Origin: Enterobacteriaceae bacterium LSJC7
Lineage (GTDB): Bacteria > Pseudomonadota > Gammaproteobacteria > Enterobacterales > Enterobacteriaceae
NCBI GenBank assembly: GCA_000302695.1
Contig: AMFN01000003.1
Span: 496,001 to 560,000, forward strand
DNA: 64,000 nucleotides
Direction: 5' to 3'
Of this stretch, positions 56,953-64,000 are shown piece by piece. The translations under genes and the position numbers were made by a program. Numbering within the stretch: the stretch's first letter is position 1; the number at the start of each line of letters is the position of its first letter. The notes beneath the pieces were generated by a model. It ran no database searches, was not told where the DNA came from, and saw only the letters and a program-made list of their open reading frames with translations.

Positions 56953-59461
56953 GAGAAGGGACTCAGCAACAAAATTCTTTTCATTTAGCGGGCTAATTTG
57001 CCTGTCTGTGATTCTGAATATCAACGCTCACGCACAAGAGCCTGAAATTGTAGAGTTCAACAGCGCCTTTTTACGCTCATCAGTCGATGTCAGCACCTTC
57101 TCTGAAGGCAACCCCATCTCACCTGGTCTTCATCGTGTCGATATCTACGTTAACGACCAGTGGAAAGGGCGCATGGATGTGATGTTCGCCCTGCCCAATG
57201 CCGCAGCGCGTATTGCCCTGCCCTGTATCTCACTCGACATGCTGTCTGTTATGGGCGTCAATATCGAAAAAATCAGCGCCGCAGACCTGCAGGCACTGAA
57301 AACAGACGGCAGTTGCCCGACGCTTTCCCGTCTACTGGAAGGCACCTCAGTCAGTTACGACATCAGCGCTCAACGTCTGGATGCGCAAATCCCGCAGATT
57401 GCGCTACTGCGTAACCCACGTGGTTACGTCAGTCCTGAACTGTGGGATAACGGCGTGACCGCCGCCACGTTGCAGTACGATTACAACGCCTGGCGCGCAG
57501 AATACTCTGGCAGTGATGACACAGCAGCCCAGTACCTGGGATTGCGCGGCGGGTTTAACCTTGGGGCCTGGCGTCTGCGCTATCGCGGCACCTTCAACTG
57601 GACCAACAAGGAAAGCTGGCACTACGCCAATAACAGCACTTATCTGGAGCGCGGTATCGCGCCGCTAAAAAGTCGCATCGTGCTTGGCGAGTCGGCAACA
57701 GACGGCCAGGTCTTTGACAGCGTCAGCTTCAAAGGCGTGATGCTGCTTTCCGATGACCGTATGTATACCGACTCGCTGCGCGGCTATGCGCCGGTGGTGC
57801 GCGGTACAGCTAACAGCAACGCGCTGGTCAGCATCACCCAGCGCGGGGTGAAAATTTTTGAAACCACCGTGCCACCTGGCCCGTTTGAAATAAACGATCT
57901 CTACCCTACCGGCAGCGGCGGCGATCTGGTTGTGACCGTGCGTGAGGCCAGCGGTGAGTCGCGGGAGTTTACCGTGGCCTATGCCTCCATTCCCTCCCTG
58001 CTTCGCCCCGGTACCACACGCTATTCGCTGATGCTGGGTCGTTATGATAACCCCTCAGTAAACCAGCCCCCTCTGGTCGGGATGGCCACGCTGCGCCACG
58101 GTTTTTCAAACCTGTTCACTGGTTTTGGCGGCGTACTCGCCAGCGAAAATTATGGCTCGGCATCAGCAGGTATGGCGCTCAATACCCCGATAGGGGCAGT
58201 TTCGACGGATGTGAGCGTTGCACAAACCACACTGGCCGACAACACAGACAAGAAAGGTGAAAGCGTGCGCTTTACCTACTCTAAAATCTTGCCCGTGGTG
58301 GACACCAACCTCACCCTGGCAAGCTACCGTTATTCCAGCTCTGGCTATTATGACATCAACGATGCCCTGTCTTTACGCAGCGCAAGTCCTGGCAACGATC
58401 GCTTTATGATTAACCGGAAAAACCGCCTGCAGCTCAGTCTGAGCCAGGATTTAGGCGCTAATTTTGGCAGCATTAGCGCGAATGCCAGCATGCAGGACTA
58501 CTGGAACCAAAGTGGCACAGACACAGAGTATCAACTTGGCTACTCCCGTGCTTTCCAGCGTTTTAATCTGTATGCCAACGCCGGTCGCAGCCGTAACCTG
58601 ACAACCGCAAAATGGGACGACAAAGTGTATGTCGGTATCTCATTACCTCTGGGCGAAAGCGCGCAGTCGGCCTGGCTGAACACCTCTTACGTTCAGGAAC
58701 GAGACCACTATGGCGTTCAGACCAATGTGGCCGGGACGTTTGGGGAAAACCGCCAGTTTAACTACAGCGTTTTTGGCAACACCGATCGCTACAGCAAAGC
58801 CGGAACCCGTAACACCGCAGGTGCCTCGGGCAGCTGGACATCGCCTTATACCACAGCGGGTATCAACTATTCGAAAAGCAGCGGCTACCAGCAGTACAGT
58901 GCGAATCTGTCCGGTGGCGTGATTGCCGTACGTGAAGGCGTCGTGTTCGCACCCGTTATGGGAGACACCGTGGCGGTCCTCCAGGCAGAACACGCAGCGG
59001 GGGCAAGAGTCGCCAACAACAGCAGCCTGAAACTTGATAGCTCAGGCATGGCTGCGGTGCCGTATCTGAGCCCTTACCGCCAGAACACGCTCGATCTGGA
59101 CCCGAAAGGACTTTCCAGCGATGTCTCGCTGGACATCACCAGCCAGAACACCGCGCCAACCGCAGGGGCGGTCGTGGTACTCAAATACAAAACCGACCAC
59201 GGCTATTCTGTGCTGTTGAACCTGGAGGCAAAGGCAGGCCCCCGCATCCCGTTTGGTGCCCAAATCCTGGACGCCGAAAATAGCCTTGTCGGTTATATGT
59301 CGCAGGGCAGCCAGAGTCTTATTCGGGTGAAGGCCAGACAAGGGAGACTCACCGCACGCTGGGGAGACGCCCCCAATGAACGTTGCCACTTCGACTACCT
59401 TCTGCCTGAGGCAACGGCGGATAACAACAACCTGCGTCGTCTCAATGCGGTGTGCAAATAA
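56924..59461 (+). CDS. Outer-membrane fimbrial usher (FimD/PapC family)
   Basis: An 845-residue usher; the ATG at 56924 has GGTGGAG upstream and gives a signal peptide ending at about INAHA. The N-terminal domain begins IVEFNSAFLRSS, followed by a beta-barrel with the plug domain (about residues 220-320; GRVGESATDGQVFDS-like, MYTDSLRGYAPVVRGTANSN) and a C-terminal domain with CHFDYLLPE. The length and order are standard for the PapC/FimD family (about 830-880). It threads pilin subunits through the outer membrane. It is followed by the adhesin gene after 19 bases. Confidence 0.95.
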   Translation: MNRYWEIISERRDSATKFFSFSGLICLSVILNINAHAQEPEIVEFNSAFLRSSVDVSTFSEGNPISPGLHRVDIYVNDQWKGRMDVMFALPNAAARIALPCISLDMLSVMGVNIEKISAADLQALKTDGSCPTLSRLLEGTSVSYDISAQRLDAQIPQIALLRNPRGYVSPELWDNGVTAATLQYDYNAWRAEYSGSDDTAAQYLGLRGGFNLGAWRLRYRGTFNWTNKESWHYANNSTYLERGIAPLKSRIVLGESATDGQVFDSVSFKGVMLLSDDRMYTDSLRGYAPVVRGTANSNALVSITQRGVKIFETTVPPGPFEINDLYPTGSGGDLVVTVREASGESREFTVAYASIPSLLRPGTTRYSLMLGRYDNPSVNQPPLVGMATLRHGFSNLFTGFGGVLASENYGSASAGMALNTPIGAVSTDVSVAQTTLADNTDKKGESVRFTYSKILPVVDTNLTLASYRYSSSGYYDINDALSLRSASPGNDRFMINRKNRLQLSLSQDLGANFGSISANASMQDYWNQSGTDTEYQLGYSRAFQRFNLYANAGRSRNLTTAKWDDKVYVGISLPLGESAQSAWLNTSYVQERDHYGVQTNVAGTFGENRQFNYSVFGNTDRYSKAGTRNTAGASGSWTSPYTTAGINYSKSSGYQQYSANLSGGVIAVREGVVFAPVMGDTVAVLQAEHAAGARVANNSSLKLDSSGMAAVPYLSPYRQNTLDLDPKGLSSDVSLDITSQNTAPTAGAVVVLKYKTDHGYSVLLNLEAKAGPRIPFGAQILDAENSLVGYMSQGSQSLIRVKARQGRLTARWGDAPNERCHFDYLLPEATADNNNLRRLNAVCK

Positions 59462-59480
59462 CATGGGGAAGGAAATAACG

Positions 59481-60566
59481 ATGAATACGATTAAAAAAAT
59501 GGCCGCTTTGGCTGCACTGCTTACCGCCAGCACCAGCGTCTGGGCTGAGGGGTCGTGGATTGACTGCCAGCCTAACGGCAACGCCTATCTGTTCTTCACT
59601 CCCGCTAACATTGACATCGGCAAGGACGCTGGCGTTAAAGATCTACTTGGCCCCTGGCAGAACGCCGAGGGCCCAAACATTTATACTTGTACGCCGTATG
59701 CCGCCAGCGCAAATCTCTCGGTCGCGATGGCTGTAACAGGCGGGTTACCGACCAGCGTTAGCAGCGCAGGCTATACCCTGGAGGTCGACGGTCAGAGCTA
59801 CCGGGTTTACAGCTGGATGAACACAGGACTGGGTTACATCGCGCGCTGGCGCTATACCATCAACGGCCAGTCCGTCGACTGGCTGCCGCTAACCGCCACC
59901 AGCACTGCATTTCAAAATCCTACTGTGACTATTCCCGTTCCCTACAATAACGGCGCGCCGTTCTCAATTAGCGCCGATGTCCAGATACGATTTGTCAAAA
60001 CGGCAGCGACCTTAAAACCTGGGTTAATCTCGCCGTACAACACCATAACGCTACGCCACTATCAGAAGGCCAACAACCAATCTTTTATCAGCACCGACTT
60101 TAAGACCGCCCAGGTAATAGGTAGCACCTTTGCACTTGTCTCTACCAATGGCACCTGCACGACCCCCAACGTCACGGTCACGCTGCCAGAGGCCAATGCC
60201 TCCGATTTCACTGGCCCTGGCTCTACGGCCGCGCGCAAAGATTTCACACTGAATTTCAATCAATGCCCGGCCGGGCTTGGCAGCATCGGCTACACCTTCT
60301 CCCCAACAACCAGCGTGCTTGACAGCGCTAATGGCGTGGTCGCCCTCAATTCAACCTCCTCAGCCGCGGGCGTCGGGATACAGCTTTTGACCAAAAACAA
60401 CACCCCGGTGACCTATAATAGTGCCTATCTGCTGGACGATTACGACGCGTCGCTGACAAACGCTAACTACAGTGTCCCCATGACGGCGGGTCTGTATCAG
60501 ACTGGCGCATCGATAACGCCAGGAGAGGCCAACAGCGCGGTGAATTTCACCCTTACCTATAAATGA
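59481..60566 (+). CDS. Two-domain fimbrial tip adhesin
   Basis: A 361-residue protein with a signal peptide of about 22 residues (LAALLTASTSVWAEG). An N-terminal lectin-like domain (about 23-205, with Cys in WIDCQPNG and YTCTPYA) is joined to a C-terminal pilin-like domain (about 206-361), which has Cys in GTCTTPNV and FNQCPAG and ends AVNFTLTYK, the beta-zipper tyrosine motif. This plan fits tip adhesins such as FimH or YehA-type proteins; the ligand is unknown. The start at 59481 has AAGGAA upstream. It overlaps the following chaperone gene by four bases. Confidence 0.85.
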   Translation: MNTIKKMAALAALLTASTSVWAEGSWIDCQPNGNAYLFFTPANIDIGKDAGVKDLLGPWQNAEGPNIYTCTPYAASANLSVAMAVTGGLPTSVSSAGYTLEVDGQSYRVYSWMNTGLGYIARWRYTINGQSVDWLPLTATSTAFQNPTVTIPVPYNNGAPFSISADVQIRFVKTAATLKPGLISPYNTITLRHYQKANNQSFISTDFKTAQVIGSTFALVSTNGTCTTPNVTVTLPEANASDFTGPGSTAARKDFTLNFNQCPAGLGSIGYTFSPTTSVLDSANGVVALNSTSSAAGVGIQLLTKNNTPVTYNSAYLLDDYDASLTNANYSVPMTAGLYQTGASITPGEANSAVNFTLTYK

Positions 60567-61345
60567 GTTACAACATGATTCCTGGTACACATGTCATCTC
60601 ATGGCTACGTAAACTGTGTAGCATCATCGTACCGGTAACGATGATGCTGGCTTTACCAAACCCTGGATATTGCGCGGTCTATATCAATAAAACGCGCCTT
60701 ATTGTCAGCGAGGCGCAGCGTGAAGAGACTTTCATCGTCAGGAATGAAGACACCGTACCGATACTGCTGCAAACCTGGCTTGATACCGGCGACTTCACCG
60801 CCAGGCCAGAAGATATCAACGTCCCTTTTATTATTACGCCTGCGCTGTTTCGCTCGCAGCCGCAGCAGGCGCACACCTTCCGCCTGCTGTTTACTGGGAC
60901 AAAAAACAGCCTGCCTGCGGATAGGGAGCAGGTGTACTGGCTGAATGTGCAGGAAATTCCACCTAAGCAAGTAAAGGCGCGCAATCAGGTTCAGTTCCAG
61001 ATGGCGTTTCGCAGCCGTATCAAGGTCTTCTACCGCCCGGTAGCGCTCAGTCAGTTCAATATCAACAATGAGGCCAAAAAACTGCGCCCCCGACTTGAGC
61101 AGGCCAGCAATGCGGCCTGGCTCCTGATTGACAACCCCAGCCCGTTACACATTACCCTGCTTAGTCTGAGCGTGAATAACGGCAAAAAAATCACCCAAAT
61201 CCCTCAGGATGGCATGCTTGCGCCGTTCTCGTCACTGCGGGTCCCGCTGGTCGAAACGCCTGAAAAAACGGGAAATCGGCTGCAATTTGAATATCTGGAT
61301 GATTATGGTGAGATTCAGCAATCTTCGATCATCGTAAAAAACTAA
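60563..61345 (+). CDS. Second periplasmic fimbrial chaperone
   Basis: A 260-residue PapD-family chaperone with a longer N-terminal signal region (cut near NPGYCA, about residue 37). The family blocks VYINKTRLIVSEAQREETFIV, LLQTWLDTGD, VYWLNVQEIPPK and QMAFRSRIKVFYRP (conserved Arg and Lys) are present. It differs from the first chaperone (residues about 35-40% identical by eye), so it is not a recent duplicate. It starts with an ATGA overlap with the adhesin stop and may be dedicated to the adhesin. Confidence 0.9.
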   Translation: MSYNMIPGTHVISWLRKLCSIIVPVTMMLALPNPGYCAVYINKTRLIVSEAQREETFIVRNEDTVPILLQTWLDTGDFTARPEDINVPFIITPALFRSQPQQAHTFRLLFTGTKNSLPADREQVYWLNVQEIPPKQVKARNQVQFQMAFRSRIKVFYRPVALSQFNINNEAKKLRPRLEQASNAAWLLIDNPSPLHITLLSLSVNNGKKITQIPQDGMLAPFSSLRVPLVETPEKTGNRLQFEYLDDYGEIQQSSIIVKN

Positions 61346-61396
61346 CTTGTATGATAAATATCTTTCTTTGAGCAATTTTTTAAACGGAGAAACTGG

Positions 61397-61942
61397 ATGC
61401 CCAAAGCGCTATTGATTATCGATATGCAAAAATTTGTCGAAGAGCGAATTAATCAGGGCATTAACTATTATCCGCTAAATGCTATCAGCAATATGGAGCT
61501 CGTCTTACAACGCTTCAGAGCAAATAACGACGTTGTTTTGCATGTGCGCCACCGCACAGAGCAACCAGACAGTTCGCTTCATCCGTCATCACCGCTTTAT
61601 CCCGCCATGGATGCCTTCAGAGAAAAAGCGAACGAGCCGGTTTTTTTCAAAAATACCAGCTCTGCGTTTGCTTCAACCCATCTCAAAGCCTGGCTGGACA
61701 GCCATTGCATCTCAGAGGTGTTTATCATCGGCGCCGTCGCCGGGTTTTGCGTTCACTCCACGGTGAGAGAGGGTTCAGACCTGGGGGTGAAAATGACGGT
61801 GTTAAAGGATGCGGTGCTCAGTTTTGACATCCCTGCACTCAAAAAAGAGGCGCGAAATATTCACGCAGTCACCCTGGCGCTGCTCGAAACCGATTTCGCG
61901 ACGGTAAAATCCGTTCGCAATTATGAGAATATTTCTGGCTGA
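61397..61942 (+). CDS. Isochorismatase-family cysteine hydrolase
   Basis: A 181-residue hydrolase with the full catalytic triad of the family: Asp9 (LLIIDMQ), Lys85 (VFFKNTSSAF) and Cys118 (GAVAGFCVHST). The cis-peptide region GAVAGF before the cysteine is also conserved. Family members hydrolyse amide bonds (nicotinamide, N-carbamoyl compounds) or isochorismate, so the substrate cannot be named. It lies 51 bases after the fimbrial operon on the same strand, with AACGGAG upstream of the ATG, and could be read through from it but is functionally unrelated. Confidence 0.9.
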   Translation: MPKALLIIDMQKFVEERINQGINYYPLNAISNMELVLQRFRANNDVVLHVRHRTEQPDSSLHPSSPLYPAMDAFREKANEPVFFKNTSSAFASTHLKAWLDSHCISEVFIIGAVAGFCVHSTVREGSDLGVKMTVLKDAVLSFDIPALKKEARNIHAVTLALLETDFATVKSVRNYENISG

Positions 61943-62235
61943 TGGCACTCGCCTGAGCATTGCGCCTTACCGTTAACCCGAACAGGCTGACGGCGATGTT
62001 GCCGGGTGCCGAGCACTGATGAAGGACAGTGCTACACCTGACTCAACGCAAACCACAAATGCACGCAACGACACCGCAGCCGTGCGGCAATGCGCGCAAA
62101 CACGACGCCTGCGCGACAGGCATAAAACCCAGTTACAGCCCAGCCACAGCAACCCTATTGGTTTGACCCGCGTCGGCGGTTTAAAAGTGAGAGAGCACAA
62201 ACAGCGCACCTGAGCACAGGGTTTTACTCATCGCG
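61943..62235. other. Intergenic stretch between the hydrolase and the LysR gene
   Basis: Almost 300 bases between two convergent genes. I see no gene, no strong terminator and no repeat. It may hold a weak hairpin near 62160-62200. Confidence 0.5.
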
Positions 62236-63141
62236 TCACCACTGGGTTCGTCTTACTTCCTCTTTGAGCAACTGAATAAACAGCTTTGCCGGTGCAGTCA
62301 GCAGCATTTTCTCCGACCAGACAATGTAGTAGCTGGCCGAAGGCACGTTGTTGACGGGGATAACCGCAAAGCGGTCGCTGAGAATGGCTGAATCACAGGT
62401 GCCGGAGGCAACCACTGTCAGGTAGTCAGCATGCAGCATCATATTGAGCGCGCAAATCAGCGAGTCGGTGCGAATCAGGTTTGGCAGCCGGGTGTACATC
62501 GCCTGAAAATCCACCATCAAACGCCGGTAATAACCCATTGTCGATTCCGGCAGCAGCCACCTGGCTTTGCTAAGTTGCTCCAGCGTTTGCGCCTGTTCCA
62601 GCGGGTGCCCACGGCGACAGAGAATGGAAAATGAGGCCGTCATCAGTGGTTCGGTAATCAGGTCTTCTACCAGCGACGAAGGTTCAATGGTGCCTACAGC
62701 AAAATCCAGCTCGCCGCTGCGGAGCATGGGCAGCAGCGCAGAGAGCTGGCCCTCTTTGACCGTCATCTGTACGTGTGGGCTGCGTGCCAGAAACGCATCC
62801 GTCACCGTTGGCAGCACGGTCATTAACATCAACGATGAAAACCCCATGTTCAGCACGCCGTGGGAGTAGTTGTTTATTTGCTCAACCTCATGGCTGGCAC
62901 GCAGCAACTCTTCAAGAATCAACTGCGCGCGCTGGGAAAATGCCAGCCCGGCCTCAGTTAGGCGGGTGCCGTCACTGTCGCGCAAAAAAAGCTGCGCCCC
63001 CAGAGTTTGCTCAAGATCACGTATCGTGCGGCTCACTGTCGGCTGCGCCAGCCCCAGTTCCCTGGCTGCAGCGCGGATACTGCCGCTTCGTAAAATCTGG
63101 CGAAACACCTGTAGCTGGCGCGTTTTTGGCAGCCTGTTCAT
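62236..63141 (-). CDS. LysR-type transcriptional regulator
   Basis: A 301-residue LTTR. The winged helix-turn-helix is at about residues 7-60 (QLQVFRQILRSGSIRAAARE, then LGLAQPTVSRTIRDLEQ), followed by a substrate-binding domain of the periplasmic-binding-protein fold from about 90. It resembles TdcA and GbpR-like regulators in the first 60 residues. It is divergent from the MFS transporter gene (105-base gap), which it probably controls, with a T-N11-A site between them. The inducer is unknown. Confidence 0.93.
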   Translation of the reverse strand: MNRLPKTRQLQVFRQILRSGSIRAAARELGLAQPTVSRTIRDLEQTLGAQLFLRDSDGTRLTEAGLAFSQRAQLILEELLRASHEVEQINNYSHGVLNMGFSSLMLMTVLPTVTDAFLARSPHVQMTVKEGQLSALLPMLRSGELDFAVGTIEPSSLVEDLITEPLMTASFSILCRRGHPLEQAQTLEQLSKARWLLPESTMGYYRRLMVDFQAMYTRLPNLIRTDSLICALNMMLHADYLTVVASGTCDSAILSDRFAVIPVNNVPSASYYIVWSEKMLLTAPAKLFIQLLKEEVRRTQW

Positions 63142-63163
63142 CCTCTCCCCTATAGAAAAAAAG

Positions 63164-63176
63164 TATCACCCTGATA
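63164..63176. promoter_or_regulatory. LysR-type T-N11-A operator with dyad symmetry
   Basis: TATCACCCTGATA is a perfect palindrome (TATCA-CCC-TGATA) with the T-N11-A spacing of LTTR boxes. It lies between the divergent LysR start (63141) and the MFS start (63247), so it is the probable autoregulatory and activation site. Confidence 0.6.
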
Positions 63177-63246
63177 AAAACATTATCTTTTTTGGAAAAT
63201 ATCAACAAGTTAGTATTCTCTCTGGCATTCTATGGAGGGCCGCATA

Positions 63247-64000
63247 ATGAGCAAAAGATTGCAGATGATTGGGCTATTGTTGTTTGGCTATACCATCGTA
63301 TTTATCGACAAGACGGTCATCGGTTTCGCGCTGCTGCCCATCGAAAAGGAATTTGACCTCTCCGCGCAACAGCTGGGCTACCTTACCGGGTTGTTTTTCC
63401 TCACCTATTCCTGCTTCCAGATCCCCGCCGGTTGGCTGAATGACCGCATCGGTTATAAAAAAATGCTGATAATCTCGCTGGCGCTGCTCGGCGCGTTCGC
63501 GCTGTGCTTTGGCCTGCTGGGGGCAAGCCTGGGTCTGTTGCTGCTGTTCCGGGCGCTCTCCGGCATTGGTCACGCAGGTTATCCGGCGTCCTGTGCAAAA
63601 GCGGTGGTCAGCAACTTCCCGCCCGCACAGCGCACGTTTGCCCAGTCGATTTTGCTGTCTTCTGCCGGCCTTGCGATGACTATCGGCCCGGTACTGGCCG
63701 TGTGGGCATTGAGCCAGTTTGGCTGGCGTCATTCGTTTGTCACACTGGGCGTTGTGGCCTGCCTGGTGGCGCTACTGATTGTGGTGATTATTCCCGGCCA
63801 GACCATCAGCCGCACCAGCATCCAGGCAGCAAAACAGCAGGGACTGTTTAAAAACAAGGCTCTGTTACTGATGTTTTTATCCATCTTTTGCGTCAATATT
63901 CCCAACTACGGCATGATGGCCTGGCTACCCAAATTTCTGGTGCAGCACATGGCTATGCCGGTCAGTGTCTCTGGCTATATCATCGCGTTTGGCGGCTTCG
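63247..64000 (+). CDS. MFS transporter (partial, runs off the window)
   Basis: The ATG at 63247 opens a frame to the window end (251 codons visible). The protein starts MSKRLQMIGLLLFGYTIVFI and shows about seven membrane spans, with the MFS motif A GWLNDRIGYKKMLI near residue 64 and LLLFRALSGIGHAGYPASCA near 98-117. It resembles anion:cation symporter-type MFS proteins (glucarate/galactarate or hexuronate transporters), though the substrate is not known. It is the neighbour of a divergent LysR regulator, a common pair in catabolic operons. The C-terminal half is outside the window. Confidence 0.9.
   Translation, partial: MSKRLQMIGLLLFGYTIVFIDKTVIGFALLPIEKEFDLSAQQLGYLTGLFFLTYSCFQIPAGWLNDRIGYKKMLIISLALLGAFALCFGLLGASLGLLLLFRALSGIGHAGYPASCAKAVVSNFPPAQRTFAQSILLSSAGLAMTIGPVLAVWALSQFGWRHSFVTLGVVACLVALLIVVIIPGQTISRTSIQAAKQQGLFKNKALLLMFLSIFCVNIPNYGMMAWLPKFLVQHMAMPVSVSGYIIAFGGF

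Overview
The window is a chromosomal segment of a member of the Enterobacteriaceae. Almost every conserved gene matches its E. coli counterpart in length, motifs and order (galF, the colanic acid operon, yegH, asmA-dcd-udk-alkA-yegD, mdtABCD-baeSR, trhP, cyaR, yegS, fbaB, thiDM). The core genes are GC-rich and the accessory content differs from E. coli K-12, so a relative in the Enterobacter/Cronobacter/Kosakonia part of the family is more likely than Escherichia. The genus cannot be fixed from the sequence alone.

Layout. Bases 1-834 hold the start of an AT-rich surface-polysaccharide (O-antigen or capsule) operon on the minus strand. It begins with a JUMPstart/ops leader, then a TagD-like cytidylyltransferase and the first 47 codons of what looks like a CDP-glycerol glycerophosphotransferase. 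galF follows, and then the complete colanic acid operon on the minus strand, read wza-wzb-wzc-wcaABCDEF-gmd-fcl-gmm-wcaI-cpsB-cpsG-wcaJ-wzxC-wcaKLM (24770 down to 1902). Its upstream region carries an RcsAB-type box and a second JUMPstart/ops element.

From 25505 to 35031 the conserved yegH, asmA, dcd, udk, alkA and yegD genes are interrupted by an AT-rich insert of about 2 kb (27240-29318). This insert encodes two tandem proteins that share a DUF2829/Tad2-like (Thoeris anti-defence type) N-terminal domain but have unrelated C-terminal extensions. It also has a palindromic operator candidate and a possible 38-residue protein. Between yegD and mdtA lies a Cache-type methyl-accepting chemotaxis protein with a near-consensus sigma-28 promoter.

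From 37367 to 48394 runs the mdtABCD-baeSR efflux and envelope-stress operon. It is followed by an unrecognised 92-residue tail-anchored protein, trhP, the CRP-dependent small RNA CyaR (recognised by sequence, with its -10 and CRP site), yegS and fbaB. The thiMD operon comes next, led by a TPP riboswitch whose final hairpin overlaps the thiM ribosome binding site. An AT-rich gene-free kilobase precedes a chaperone-usher fimbrial operon of the order pilin-chaperone-usher-adhesin-second chaperone. The window ends with a cysteine hydrolase, a LysR regulator and the first part of a divergent MFS transporter.

The most interesting accessory elements are the tandem Tad2-like proteins, the glycerophosphate-type polysaccharide operon, the sigma-28-driven chemoreceptor and the two-chaperone fimbrial locus. 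No rRNA, tRNA, CRISPR array, insertion sequence or intact prophage is visible.
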